A DNA stretch of 8,942 nt from Candidatus Pelagibacter sp. (GCA_013204495.1 JABMNQ010000054.1:1-8942); one strand, 5' to 3'. Counted from the stretch's first letter, positions 1 through 7,585 are shown. The notes: generated by a model from the sequence alone, not told the origin. Program-made: numbers and translations.

Positions 1-409
1 AATAACTAAAAAAGAATTTGTTATTAATTATGATCAAAATTCGAATCCATTTAATATTAACAAGTCTATTGAGATTATTTATGGTTTAAGAAATTTTATA
101 GGTAATGCAAATAAATTTACAAGAAACAAGATTTTTATAACAATTAAAAGTGATAGTGAGTTTACAGAAATAATAATTGAAGATGATGGAGAAGGATACC
201 CCAAAGATGTACTGAGCCAAATTGGTGAGCCATACCTAAAATCTAATAAATCTTCTATAAAATCAAATACAGGACTAGGTCTAGGAGTGTTTATAGGTAA
301 AATTTTACTCGAAAAAAATTATGCAAGTATTCTATGTAAGAACTCTGAAACAAGAACTGGAGCAGAGGTTGATATTAAGTGGAGAAATAAAGATCTTTTG
401 AAGCTTTAA
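1..409 (+). CDS. regB: RegB/PrrB-type redox sensor histidine kinase, C-terminal part (5' end outside window)
   Basis: This is the last 135 codons of a sensor histidine kinase, read in the frame starting at base 2 and ending with TAA at 407-409. The ATP-binding domain is visible. The N box is NFIGNANKF (fragment residues 31-39), the G1 box is DDGEGYP (61-67), and the G2 box is [11 protein letters not shown] (90-100). The GEPYLKS stretch between G1 and G2, and the GLGLGxFIxKxLLE pattern, are typical of the RegB/PrrB/ActS family. That family autophosphorylates in response to redox state and passes phosphate to the regulator RegA. The membrane sensor part and the phospho-accepting His lie upstream and are not seen. 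In the N box, Gly stands directly before the essential Asn, where Glu is common. The gene converges on cobT and the two stop codons overlap by 4 bases. A kinase of this superfamily is nearly certain. RegB specifically is likely, but it rests on the C-terminus only. Confidence 0.82.
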   Translation, partial: ITKKEFVINYDQNSNPFNINKSIEIIYGLRNFIGNANKFTRNKIFITIKSDSEFTEIIIEDDGEGYPKDVLSQIGEPYLKSNKSSIKSNTGLGLGVFIGKILLEKNYASILCKNSETRTGAEVDIKWRNKDLLKL

Positions 410-2214
410 TGTAATTTATTTTTAGTTTCAAATAAACCGCTTAATTGTGCAATCATAACATCGCCAAGTTCATTAACATCCGTTATCTTAATTGCTTTGT
501 TATAGTATCTGGATACATCATGACCAATTCCAATCGCAAGGATTTCAACGTCATTCTTATTTTCTATAAATTTAACCATTTTTTTTAGATGTTTTTCTAA
601 AATATCTCCTGAATTAACAGATAAAGTTGAATCGTCTACAGGCGCACCATCTGAAATTACCATTAGAATTTTTCTTTCTTCTTTTCTTTTTTTTATCCTA
701 TTGTAAGCCCAAGATATAGCTTCGCCGTCTATATTTTCTTTTAACAGTCCTTCTTTAAGCATTAAGCCTATGTTATTTTTGGCCTGTCTCCATTGAGTAT
801 CGGCTCCTTTATAAATTATGTGTCTTAGATCATTAAGTCTTCCAGGATTCTTTGGTTTGTTTTTTTTAGTCCAAGACTCTCTACTTTTTCCACCTTTCCA
901 ATTTTTTGTAGTAAAGCCTAATACCTCAACTTTAACAGAACATCTCTCCAAAGTTCTTGATAATATATCGGCACAAAGTGCTGCAATTGTAATAGGTCGA
1001 CCACGCATTGAACCTGAATTATCAATTAATAGAGTTACTATAGTATCTTTAAAATCAAGATCTTTTTCTTTCATAAAAGATAAAGAGTTATAGGGGTCCA
1101 TAATAATTCTTGTCAACTTTGAGCTATCTAATAAACCCTCTTCTAAGTCAAACTCCCAAGCTCGATTTTGTTTAGCAAGAAGTTGTCTTTGCAATTTATT
1201 AGCAAGTTTGGTTATAAGATCTTGAAACCCAATTAGTTGTTGATCTAAGTTTTTTCTTAACTTCTGTGTTTCTTTTATATCTTCCAAAATTTCAGCCTTT
1301 GCTATTTCATCGAACTCGCTAGTAAAAATTTGATATTCTTGATCAATATTATTAATATTTATTTTTTGTAATACACTTTCTGTACTTTCTTTTAAAGAAT
1401 CCGAATCTTCTAACTGCTCATTCATTTGTTGGTCGCTAAGATCAAAGCCTGCATCAAGACTAGCTTGAGATTCATCTTGTTTATTTTCTTCTTCTCTTTC
1501 ATCTGATTGACTATCATCACTATTTTCTGATTTATTATCTTGGTCATTATCTTTTTCATCCTCGTTCTCATTGTTTTCTTCGTTATTTGAAATGAAAACA
1601 TCCATACTCTCAAGAATTTCTGAAAATTTTAAACTATAATTGTTTTGATCCTCTAAATTGTTACTCAAAAAATCAATATGCTTATCGATAGATGAGGAAA
1701 AATCTTTTTCCCAAAAGCTTAACATTTTTGAAGACGTAGAATTTAGCTTTAAGTTAAAAAATTTTTTTAACATGTAAAGTTCGAATGCTTCAGTCACGGA
1801 CACATCTTCTTTACTTTTTAATTGATCTTTACGAAGAGAGCTAATTTTTTGGTTATAATTTTCGTTTAAGTTTTTTCCAACTCCCTTGAGCATTTTACCA
1901 CCCAAAACTTCATATCTAATCTTTTCTGTAATATTGTATAACGATTTACAGGAAGGGTTATTGGGTAAGTTTTTATTAAAAATTTCTTTATTTGAGAATT
2001 TTTTTTTTAAAGCCCCTGAGTCGGTTTCTGCTCTTAATCTAATAAAATCATTTTTATTAGATAAATTAGTTACATCAAAAAAATCTATTTTTTTAGCACT
2101 TAAGTCTTTATCAAGTTTTTTAACATCCAACTTATAATCTTCTGAAATTACTTTTGCAGTTGAAATTAAAGCTTTTTTAAATTGTTCTTTAAAATTACTT
2201 TCTTTGGTGCTCAT
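406..2214 (-). CDS. cobT: Cobaltochelatase CobT-type protein (VWA domain)
   Basis: This 602-residue protein matches the CobT subunit of the aerobic cobaltochelatase, where CobS and CobT form an ATP-driven complex that helps CobN insert cobalt into hydrogenobyrinic acid a,c-diamide. An N-terminal helical region (about 1-200) is followed by a very acidic Asn/Glu/Asp/Ser-rich linker (about 208-275) and a helical stretch (280-350). A C-terminal von Willebrand factor A domain runs from about 390 to 600. It has the metal-binding MIDAS motif D398-N-S400-G-S402, and S521-D522-G-A-P near the last VWA strand. The stretch [15 protein letters not shown] (458-472) is characteristic of CobT. Length is close to known CobT proteins of about 630 residues. 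The ATG immediately follows the cobS TAA with no gap, so translation is probably coupled. No cobN or other B12 gene lies in the window. Family assignment is secure, but a role in B12 synthesis here is only inferred. Confidence 0.93.
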   Translation of the reverse strand: MSTKESNFKEQFKKALISTAKVISEDYKLDVKKLDKDLSAKKIDFFDVTNLSNKNDFIRLRAETDSGALKKKFSNKEIFNKNLPNNPSCKSLYNITEKIRYEVLGGKMLKGVGKNLNENYNQKISSLRKDQLKSKEDVSVTEAFELYMLKKFFNLKLNSTSSKMLSFWEKDFSSSIDKHIDFLSNNLEDQNNYSLKFSEILESMDVFISNNEENNENEDEKDNDQDNKSENSDDSQSDEREEENKQDESQASLDAGFDLSDQQMNEQLEDSDSLKESTESVLQKININNIDQEYQIFTSEFDEIAKAEILEDIKETQKLRKNLDQQLIGFQDLITKLANKLQRQLLAKQNRAWEFDLEEGLLDSSKLTRIIMDPYNSLSFMKEKDLDFKDTIVTLLIDNSGSMRGRPITIAALCADILSRTLERCSVKVEVLGFTTKNWKGGKSRESWTKKNKPKNPGRLNDLRHIIYKGADTQWRQAKNNIGLMLKEGLLKENIDGEAISWAYNRIKKRKEERKILMVISDGAPVDDSTLSVNSGDILEKHLKKMVKFIENKNDVEILAIGIGHDVSRYYNKAIKITDVNELGDVMIAQLSGLFETKNKLH

Positions 2215-3189
2215 TTAAATCTGAATATTTACCATCGACTCTGGTAATTCGTCTCCAAAACATCTTTGATAATATTCGGCTATAGTAATTTTTTCAATAT
2301 CATCGCATTTGTTTAAGAAAGTAACTCTAAAAGCATAACCAGTATCCTTAAAGATTTCAGTGTTTTCTGCCCAATGCAATACAGTTCTTGGGCTCATAAC
2401 AGTAGATATATCTCCTGCTATAAAACCTTTTCTCGTTAATGATGCGACTTTGATCATATTAGATACTTCTTCTTTACCTTTAGGATTATTTAAATTCTTA
2501 TTTTTTGCTAAAACTATTTCCATTTCTCTATCAAGACTTAGATAGTTTAATGATGTAACAATATTCCACCTATCCATTTGGCCTTGGTTTATTTGTTGAG
2601 TTCCATGATACAGGCCAGTAGTATCACCTAACCCTACAGTATTTGATGTTGCAAATAGTCTAAAAAATTTATTTTGTTTAATAACTTTATTTTTATCTAG
2701 AAGAGTAAAGTTACCTTCCGCCTCTAAAACTCTCTGAATAACAAACATTACGTCTGGTCTTCCAGCATCATATTCATCAAAAACAAGAGCAACTGGATTT
2801 TGAATAGACCAGGGCAAGATACCTTCCTTAAATTCTGTAATTTGTTTTCCGTCTTTTACAACAATTGCATCTTTTCCAATAAGATCAATTCTACTTACAT
2901 GACTATCTAAGTTTACTCTAATGCAGGGCCAATTTAATCTAGCAGCAATTTGCTCTATGTGAGTTGATTTACCAGTTCCGTGGTAACCTTGAACTAAAAC
3001 TCTCTTATTAAATGCGAAGCCAGATATGATGGCGAGCGTGGTATCTCTATCAAATTTATAATTTTTGTCGATCTCTGGCACATACTCACTTTTTTTGGAG
3101 AAAGCATCAACTTGCATATCTGAATCAATTCCAAAAGATTGTTTTAGGGAAATTTTGATGTCTGGCTGTATGTTTAAATTAGGTGTCAA
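2215..3189 (-). CDS. cobS: Cobaltochelatase CobS-type AAA+ ATPase (TTG start)
   Basis: This 324-residue MoxR-like AAA+ ATPase is the motor partner of CobT. It shows Walker A (G68-YHGTGKS-T76), Walker B (ALVFDEYD, 134-141), a sensor 1 Asn in ATSNT (N183), an Arg in QMDRW (R207) that may be the finger residue, and an SPR sensor 2-like motif (R268). The N-terminal stretch from about residue 9, including GIDSDMQV (20-27), matches the conserved CobS N-terminus. This supports the TTG at 3187-3189 as start, since the next Met (residue 25) would remove conserved sequence. Length is close to the family's roughly 330 residues. The start lies 11 bases inside the end of the upstream J-domain gene, and cobT follows with no gap. 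The three genes therefore look like one coupled operon. By family knowledge CobS oligomers remodel CobN-CobT using ATP. In this organism the substrate is not established. Confidence 0.94.
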   Translation of the reverse strand: MTPNLNIQPDIKISLKQSFGIDSDMQVDAFSKKSEYVPEIDKNYKFDRDTTLAIISGFAFNKRVLVQGYHGTGKSTHIEQIAARLNWPCIRVNLDSHVSRIDLIGKDAIVVKDGKQITEFKEGILPWSIQNPVALVFDEYDAGRPDVMFVIQRVLEAEGNFTLLDKNKVIKQNKFFRLFATSNTVGLGDTTGLYHGTQQINQGQMDRWNIVTSLNYLSLDREMEIVLAKNKNLNNPKGKEEVSNMIKVASLTRKGFIAGDISTVMSPRTVLHWAENTEIFKDTGYAFRVTFLNKCDDIEKITIAEYYQRCFGDELPESMVNIQI

Positions 3190-3706
3190 TTTTTTCCCTA
3201 TAAGTGTTTTTTAGCTGGGTATAAGCTAAAGTAATTAATTTAAGTTTTTCTTCGTATTCTTTATTTCCTAAATTAATATCAGGGTGAAATTTTTTGACAA
3301 GAGTTTTGAATTTACCCTGTATTTGTTCCCATTTTAATCCAACAGAAACACCCAAAATACTAAAAGCCTTAATATCATTTGCATCAAATTTAAACTGATT
3401 CATGTGATTGTATTCACCTCTAAGCTTAGTCTTGTCAAATTCATCTTTTAAAGTGGTATTCCATAAAACTTTAAAAAAATTATCAGAAGAGCCAAAGCTT
3501 TGAGTTGGCTTATGCCATGTCATATCCGACTTTAAGAAATCAAACACTTGCTCGTCATCCATTCCTTTAAAGTAATTCCAATTTTTATTAAATTCTTTAA
3601 CATGGGCCAAACAAAGTAATCGGTATTTTTTACTATTATCTTTTTCAATTGGTGCTTTATATTCACCAATTTCAGAACAATTATTCCAATCACATATATT
3701 TTTCAT
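3179..3706 (-). CDS. J-domain (DnaJ-like) protein with C-terminal J domain
   Basis: This 175-residue protein has its J domain at the C-terminus (about 111-173), the reverse of classical DnaJ. The invariant H141-P142-D143 follows a basic helix, and a helix rich in Lys, Glu and Ala/Tyr completes the domain. Such proteins stimulate the ATPase of DnaK/Hsp70. There is no Gly/Phe region or central zinc finger. The N-terminal half carries C5-x4-C10 and C32-x2-H35, a spacing that could bind a metal ion, followed by an aromatic stretch NKNWNYF (40-46). This N-terminal layout recurs in an alphaproteobacterial J-protein family encoded beside cobS. Start is ATG at 3704-3706. The gene leads the operon with cobS and cobT and is divergent from bolA. 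The link to CobS/CobT function is inferred from gene order alone, and metal binding is a guess from residue spacing. Confidence 0.85.
   Translation of the reverse strand: MKNICDWNNCSEIGEYKAPIEKDNSKKYRLLCLAHVKEFNKNWNYFKGMDDEQVFDFLKSDMTWHKPTQSFGSSDNFFKVLWNTTLKDEFDKTKLRGEYNHMNQFKFDANDIKAFSILGVSVGLKWEQIQGKFKTLVKKFHPDINLGNKEYEEKLKLITLAYTQLKNTYREKIDT
3190..3200 (-). promoter_or_regulatory. Shine-Dalgarno-like site for the TTG start of cobS
   Basis: Reading the minus strand, TAGGG is followed by six A and then the TTG start of cobS. The AGGG core sits at a normal spacing for a ribosome binding site. The other starts I examined here (cobT, bolA, def, fmt) have no evident Shine-Dalgarno. This purine-rich core therefore supports use of the weak TTG codon inside the end of the J-domain gene. 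It could be chance, because the site also codes for the J-domain protein C-terminus. Confidence 0.5.
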
Positions 3707-3731
3707 GCTATATATTAATAAATTATTATTT
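3707..3731. promoter_or_regulatory. 25-bp divergent intergenic region between the J-domain gene and bolA
   Basis: These 25 bases separate the ATG of the J-domain/cobS/cobT operon (minus strand) from the preferred bolA ATG (plus strand). The stretch is almost wholly A/T. Two promoters cannot fit inside it, so at least part of each must lie within the opposing gene's coding sequence, or transcripts are nearly leaderless. I cannot assign -35/-10 boxes because T/A hexamers are everywhere in this composition. Confidence 0.35.
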
Positions 3732-3992
3732 ATGATTATAAACGAATTAATTACAATTGTTAAAAATAAACTTCAAAAAGAAATTATTATTGAGGATTTA
3801 AAAATAGAAGACAAAAGTTTTTTGCATAAAAACCATAAACAAAACCAAGAAGGAAGGTTTCATTTAAAACTAACCATCAAATCTGATGAGCTTGCTAAAT
3901 TAAATAAAATAGAATCGACTAAAAAAATTTATAGTATTTTAGATTCTGAATTAAAAGATTACATACACTCAATCCAAATATTACTTAATTAA
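3732..3992 (+). CDS. bolA: BolA family protein
   Basis: This small single-domain protein of 86 residues fits the BolA/IbaG fold. It has an N-terminal helix, then LHKNH (31-35) in the place of the family's H-x-G-H segment, then the strand GRFHLKLTI with H44. A helical region ends at the conserved YIHSIQI with H79, the C-terminal His that co-ligates a [2Fe-2S] cluster in BolA-monothiol glutaredoxin complexes. The usual R-H-R motif before the last long helix appears as S62-T63-K64, so the copy is divergent. I chose ATG at 3732 over the in-frame ATG at 3705. The nine extra residues are not family-like, and the upstream ATG overlaps the divergent J-domain start. No clear ribosome binding site is visible. 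The gene ends 12 bases inside aroB on the opposite strand. Expected role is Fe-S trafficking or redox-responsive regulation. BolA family membership is likely, the exact function less so. Confidence 0.83.
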   Translation: MIINELITIVKNKLQKEIIIEDLKIEDKSFLHKNHKQNQEGRFHLKLTIKSDELAKLNKIESTKKIYSILDSELKDYIHSIQILLN

Positions 3993-5087
3993 CTCACTCT
4001 TAAGAAAAGCAGTAATTGTTTTTTCATCAAATTGAAGTTTGTAAATGGGGGTTCCTATTTTTTTAAGTAAAATCAAATTAACTTTTTTTGTATTATTTTT
4101 TTTGTCTTTTTTCATAAAAAATAAAATTTTGCTTAAATCTTTTATGGAAAAAAATTTATTAATATTTCTTGGAAGGTCTAATTCTTTGAGGTGATTTTCA
4201 ATTAATTCAAAATCCTTAATATTTAAAATTTTATTTAATAAACTAAATTTTGCAGCCGTTTTAACACCCAGTATTACAGCCTCACCATGATTTAATTTTT
4301 TTGAATAACCTAGCGTTGCTTCATATGCATGAGCAAATGTGTGACCTAAATTTAATATTTTTCTTATACCCAGCTCTTTCTCATCAGTCTCAACTATTTT
4401 TTTTTTAATTAAACAGCTTTTATAAATTGCTTTTTCAATAAATGAACTTTTTAAGTTTAAAATTTTAGAGCCATTTTTATTTAAGAATGAAAAAAAATTT
4501 TTATCATTAATAAGTGCGTGTTTAAGAACCTCACCATAACCGCATATGATCTCTCTCCTTGGTAGAGAATTTAAAAAGCTAATATCTGAAATAACTAAAC
4601 TTGGTTGATAAAATGAACCAATTAAATTTTTACCATACTTTGTATTTACACCAGTCTTACCGCCAATTGAAGAATCTACTTGTGATAGTAAAGTTGTGGG
4701 TATGTTGATAAATTTTAATCCTCTTTTATAGATGCTTGCTGCAAAACCTGAAACATCTCCAGTTATGCCACCTCCAATTGAGATCAAACAGTCATTTCTA
4801 TTAAAATTTTTCTTCAAAAGAAGGGATATAATTTTGTCTGAACTTTTTTGGTTTTTGTTTTTTTCGCTAGCATTAAAATAATGAGTTATTGTAGAGCTTT
4901 TTGGCAAAGAACTAAGTACTATTTTAATTAATTTTTTTGGGACATTTTTATCTGCCACAATAAGACACTGGTTAAAGTTAATGGAAGAACTCTTTAAAAA
5001 CTTGTTCAATTTATTCAAAATATTATTTCCAATAAATATAGGATATTTTTGATTAGCAATGTTTACTTGTAATTTAACTAAGCTCAT
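3981..5087 (-). CDS. aroB: 3-dehydroquinate synthase
   Basis: This 368-residue enzyme catalyses the second shikimate-pathway step, converting DAHP to 3-dehydroquinate with NAD+ and a divalent metal in the cytoplasm. The NAD-binding GGGITGD (105-111), the PTTLLSQVDSSIGGKTGVN block (130-148) and the conserved CGYGEVLKHA (182-191) are all present. Predicted Zn ligands are E186, H249 (in LGHTFAHA) and H267 (in LNHGEAV), the three expected positions of the family. Length is normal for a bacterial AroB. The start codon lies 14 bases inside the end of aroK, so the two are translationally coupled, the common aroK-aroB arrangement. The 3' end overlaps convergent bolA by 12 bases. Nothing indicates damage, and the protein should be active. 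Confidence 0.97.
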   Translation of the reverse strand: MSLVKLQVNIANQKYPIFIGNNILNKLNKFLKSSSINFNQCLIVADKNVPKKLIKIVLSSLPKSSTITHYFNASEKNKNQKSSDKIISLLLKKNFNRNDCLISIGGGITGDVSGFAASIYKRGLKFINIPTTLLSQVDSSIGGKTGVNTKYGKNLIGSFYQPSLVISDISFLNSLPRREIICGYGEVLKHALINDKNFFSFLNKNGSKILNLKSSFIEKAIYKSCLIKKKIVETDEKELGIRKILNLGHTFAHAYEATLGYSKKLNHGEAVILGVKTAAKFSLLNKILNIKDFELIENHLKELDLPRNINKFFSIKDLSKILFFMKKDKKNNTKKVNLILLKKIGTPIYKLQFDEKTITAFLKSELIK

Positions 5088-5586
5088 AAATTTCTATAAT
5101 TTTTTTTTGTATTTCAGTTTTTGTAAGTTTATTACAGTTTATCTTAAATTGCGCTTTAGAATATATTTTTATTCTTTTTTTAATAATTGCTTTGATTTCA
5201 GTATCTGTTGATTTGAAGGCTAGTGGTCTCTTTTTGCTATCTTTAATTCTTTTTAGTAAAATTGATTCGTCCAAATCAAGCCAAAAAGAAAAATGATTTG
5301 ATAAAACATCTTCTCTTATTTTATCATTAATAAAGCCACCACCTCCTAATGCAATAACACTTTTTTTATTTTTTAAAGTCTTAAGTGTAATTTTTTCTTC
5401 TAGATTTCTAAAATAGCTCTCTCCATTATTTTTAAATATTTTTGAAATTGACATGCCGGCATGTTCTTCAATCAAGTAATCAATATCAATAAATGGAATA
5501 CCAAGTTTTTTTGAAACTAAATTACCTATTGAGGATTTTCCAGATCCCATCATTCCTAAAAAAACGATGTTTTTATTTGAATTCAT
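5074..5586 (-). CDS. aroK: Shikimate kinase
   Basis: This 170-residue P-loop kinase phosphorylates the 3-hydroxyl of shikimate with ATP. Walker A is GMMGSGKSS (11-19). The shikimate-binding residues are D36 (in FIDIDYLIEE) and R60 (in ESYFRNLEE), together with the GGGG loop (81-84). The lid Arg is R120 in KKRPLAF, and a late R138 lies near the adenine site. Length is typical of AroK/AroL. The ATG at 5584-5586 is followed closely by the P-loop strand, so little room remains for another start. It is the first gene of an overlapping pair with aroB. It is divergent from the small membrane protein gene, with 58 bases between them that probably carry its promoter. Confidence 0.96.
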   Translation of the reverse strand: MNSNKNIVFLGMMGSGKSSIGNLVSKKLGIPFIDIDYLIEEHAGMSISKIFKNNGESYFRNLEEKITLKTLKNKKSVIALGGGGFINDKIREDVLSNHFSFWLDLDESILLKRIKDSKKRPLAFKSTDTEIKAIIKKRIKIYSKAQFKINCNKLTKTEIQKKIIEIYELS

Positions 5587-5644
5587 AAGTTTTCTTTATT
5601 GAAAAAACACAAATATGTCTTAATTTGAAATTAATAAAGAATAT
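5587..5644. promoter_or_regulatory. Divergent intergenic region, probable promoters for aroK-aroB and for the rightward cluster
   Basis: This is the longest gene-free stretch in the window, 58 bases between the aroK ATG and the small membrane protein ATG. Both operons point away from it, so promoters in both directions are expected here. On the plus strand, TTGAAA at 5599-5604 and TAATTT at 5621-5626 are 16 bases apart and could be a weak sigma-70-like pair. The -10 match is only 3 of 6 and the background is A/T rich, so I do not rely on it. I see no inverted repeat of operator size. Confidence 0.35.
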
Positions 5645-5821
5645 ATGCAATTTTCAAAAAATACAAGTGGCAGTAGCAATAAAAGCCTAATGATTAAAAT
5701 ATTTTTAATTTTAATTATCATTATCGGTGCCATAACACTTTTGGGTAAAATTGAATTTCCATCTCCAAATAAAGATATCGAAAAGATTATTCCAAATGAG
5801 AAACTTAAAATTGTTAAATAG
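5645..5821 (+). CDS. Small single-pass membrane protein of unknown function (58 aa)
   Basis: ATG at 5645 opens a 58-codon frame ending in TAG at 5819-5821. A Ser/Asn/Lys-rich N-terminus (1-15) leads into one strongly hydrophobic segment (about 17-34, IKIFLILIIIIGAITLLG). The tail is FPSPNKDIEKIIPNEKLKIVK-like, with two Pro-flanked motifs (38-58). Lys residues before the hydrophobic segment favour an N-in orientation with the tail in the periplasm. It is probably a membrane anchor rather than a cleaved signal, as no clear cleavage site follows. A second ATG at 5690 would still keep the membrane segment. The gene overlaps the start of the exported helical protein by 26 bases in another frame, which suggests coupling. 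The tail looks like real protein sequence rather than chance reading, but I cannot name the family. It is the first gene of the rightward cluster. Confidence 0.7.
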   Translation: MQFSKNTSGSSNKSLMIKIFLILIIIIGAITLLGKIEFPSPNKDIEKIIPNEKLKIVK

Positions 5822-7559
5822 AAAATATTTATCAATTATTTTATTTTCTTTAATTTTAGGATTTAATGCAGAATCACAAGAACCCATTGATATTTGGAAT
5901 TTAAAGGAAAAAAACGTAGTTAGTGATTCTTCCAATTCTGAGAAGAATGAAAATAAAAACACTCCACAAAATAGTATTTATGAAATGCAGTCTCAAAATA
6001 TTGGTGAACTAAGTATAGAAGAGACACAAACATTAATTTCAAAAGAAGTAAAGTTAGTAGGCTTATATGACCCCGAGGAAAATGGTTTAGACATTAATAT
6101 GTGGTCTAATTCTAATGGGGATCAAATTTTAAATATTTTTAAGAGAATAGATAAGCTTAATCTGTCACAAGATGCTTCAGAAATTTTGGATATTTTACTT
6201 TTGACCAATGCATACTATCCGGAACTGAATATTTCTAAAAATCAATTTTTAGAAATAAAATCAAACTGGCTTATTAAAAATTCAAATTATGAGTTAATTG
6301 AAAATTATTTATTAAACAACCAAATAATAAATGAGAACACAAAACTTACTAAATTTTTAGTTGATTATCATCTTTCTCAATCAAACATTAAAAAGGCATG
6401 TGAGATATTTTCTAGAATTAAAGATCCTATTGAGGATGTTTATTTATCTAAATTTAATATTTATTGCTTAATTAACAACAACAAAAGAGATGAAGCTCAA
6501 CTACTTATAGATTTAAAAAAAGAACTTAGTCAATTTGAAGATAAGTTTTATGAGAAGAAAATTAATTATTTAATGGGGTACAGTATTGAACCTGAAACAG
6601 AAATATCAGAAAATACGATTTTAGATTTTCACTTATCACATCGAACAAATCCAAATTTTAAATTTGAGCCCAAGAATTCCACTACAAAAGAAATATGGAA
6701 ATATCTATCAACATCAAATTTACTAGATAACATTCAAGATATAGAGCTTACGCAGGTAGATAAAATTGCAAGCATTGAGAAAGCAACACACGATGGTAAC
6801 TATCCAGAAAAAGAATTATTTGAACTTTATAAAAGGTTTCAATTTAATATTAATCAACTGCTAAATATTAAAGAGTCTACAAAAGTACTCTCTGCTATTG
6901 AAACAAGAGCATTAATTTATCAAGGAATTCTAATTACAACAGAGATTGAAAGCAAACTTCAATTAATGAATGCTCTAAAAAATTCATTTAAAATTGATGG
7001 AATAGAGAATGCATTCAATGATGAGCTAAGAGTCTTTTTAAATAATATTGAAAAGGATGAAGTGCCATCAAATTATACAACGTTCTACGAAAATTATATT
7101 AATGAAGATGATATTAAATTAACCAATATTAAAATAAATAATCAAATTTTACATCAATCAAAATTAATTAATTATTTTAAAATTGAAAACTCCACAAAAG
7201 ACGCAACAAAAGATTTAAATGATTTATTACAAAAAATTAAAAAAGATAAAAAATATTTTTTTTCTAAAAAGGATATAATTTTAGTAGAATCCTTCAAGTC
7301 TGATGGTGTTAATATCTCAGAAAAACTTAATGACTTATATGAGATTAATGAGTCTGAAATACCGTCTGACATTCAGATATTTATCAATAGTGGAGATATG
7401 GCAACAGCAATGCTTAGAATTGTTGAAGTAATAGGGCAAGATCAACTAAAAAATATTGATGATGATACATTATATTTTATAATTAGCACACTTAACCAGC
7501 TTAATATTGATCCCTTAAGAAACAAAATTCTTCTTAAAGTTCTTCCTTTAAAAGTTTAA
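5796..7559 (+). CDS. Exported, mostly helical protein of unknown function (587 aa)
   Basis: I prefer ATG at 5796, giving 587 residues, over an in-frame ATG at 5751. From 5796 the N-terminus is a proper export signal: basic start (R2, K5, R9, K10), hydrophobic core (about 11-23), then possible cleavage near A25-S27. The upstream start would place 15 extra residues before it. TTG at 5811 is also possible. After a low-complexity Asn/Ser/Glu linker (about 40-70) the rest appears alpha-helical and rich in Lys, Asn, Ile and Glu. Residues about 185-260 resemble tetratricopeptide-like helical pairs (NIKKACEIF, NKRDEAQLLI). I see no catalytic motif and no further membrane segment. The protein probably acts in the periplasm. 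Its segment around 322-350 (DKIASIEKA, then LFELYKRFQF) resembles an unnamed alphaproteobacterial family I half recognise. It follows the small membrane protein with overlap and precedes def by 26 bases. Function is unknown. Confidence 0.85.
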   Translation: MRNLKLLNRKYLSIILFSLILGFNAESQEPIDIWNLKEKNVVSDSSNSEKNENKNTPQNSIYEMQSQNIGELSIEETQTLISKEVKLVGLYDPEENGLDINMWSNSNGDQILNIFKRIDKLNLSQDASEILDILLLTNAYYPELNISKNQFLEIKSNWLIKNSNYELIENYLLNNQIINENTKLTKFLVDYHLSQSNIKKACEIFSRIKDPIEDVYLSKFNIYCLINNNKRDEAQLLIDLKKELSQFEDKFYEKKINYLMGYSIEPETEISENTILDFHLSHRTNPNFKFEPKNSTTKEIWKYLSTSNLLDNIQDIELTQVDKIASIEKATHDGNYPEKELFELYKRFQFNINQLLNIKESTKVLSAIETRALIYQGILITTEIESKLQLMNALKNSFKIDGIENAFNDELRVFLNNIEKDEVPSNYTTFYENYINEDDIKLTNIKINNQILHQSKLINYFKIENSTKDATKDLNDLLQKIKKDKKYFFSKKDIILVESFKSDGVNISEKLNDLYEINESEIPSDIQIFINSGDMATAMLRIVEVIGQDQLKNIDDDTLYFIISTLNQLNIDPLRNKILLKVLPLKV

Positions 7560-7585
7560 AATTTATACTAAAATAATACTTAATT

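Noticed and set aside
389..398. Palindrome AAAGATCTTT near the end of regB as a terminator
   Set aside because: It has no loop, is weak in G/C, lies inside the coding sequence and is not followed by a clear T run beyond the local background.
818..1093. Plus-strand open frame of 91 codons opposite cobT
   Set aside because: It lies wholly opposite the conserved VWA domain of cobT and its product resembles no protein I recognise.
1422..1613. Met/Lys-rich minus-strand frame within cobT
   Set aside because: It is an out-of-frame reading of the codons for the acidic linker of CobT. The low-complexity DNA gives a repetitive Lys/Met product.
3705..3731. Upstream ATG extending BolA by nine residues
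   Set aside because: The extra residues precede the normal family N-terminus and would make the start overlap the divergent J-domain start codon.
5620..5962. Two minus-strand frames with hydrophobic products upstream of aroK
   Set aside because: They are antisense to the small membrane protein and the signal peptide of the exported protein, and the hydrophobic runs are a by-product of A/T-rich codons.
7560..7585. Possible -10-like TATACT before def suggesting its own promoter
   Set aside because: The 26-base gap is almost all A/T, so such hexamers are expected by chance, and there is no matching -35.
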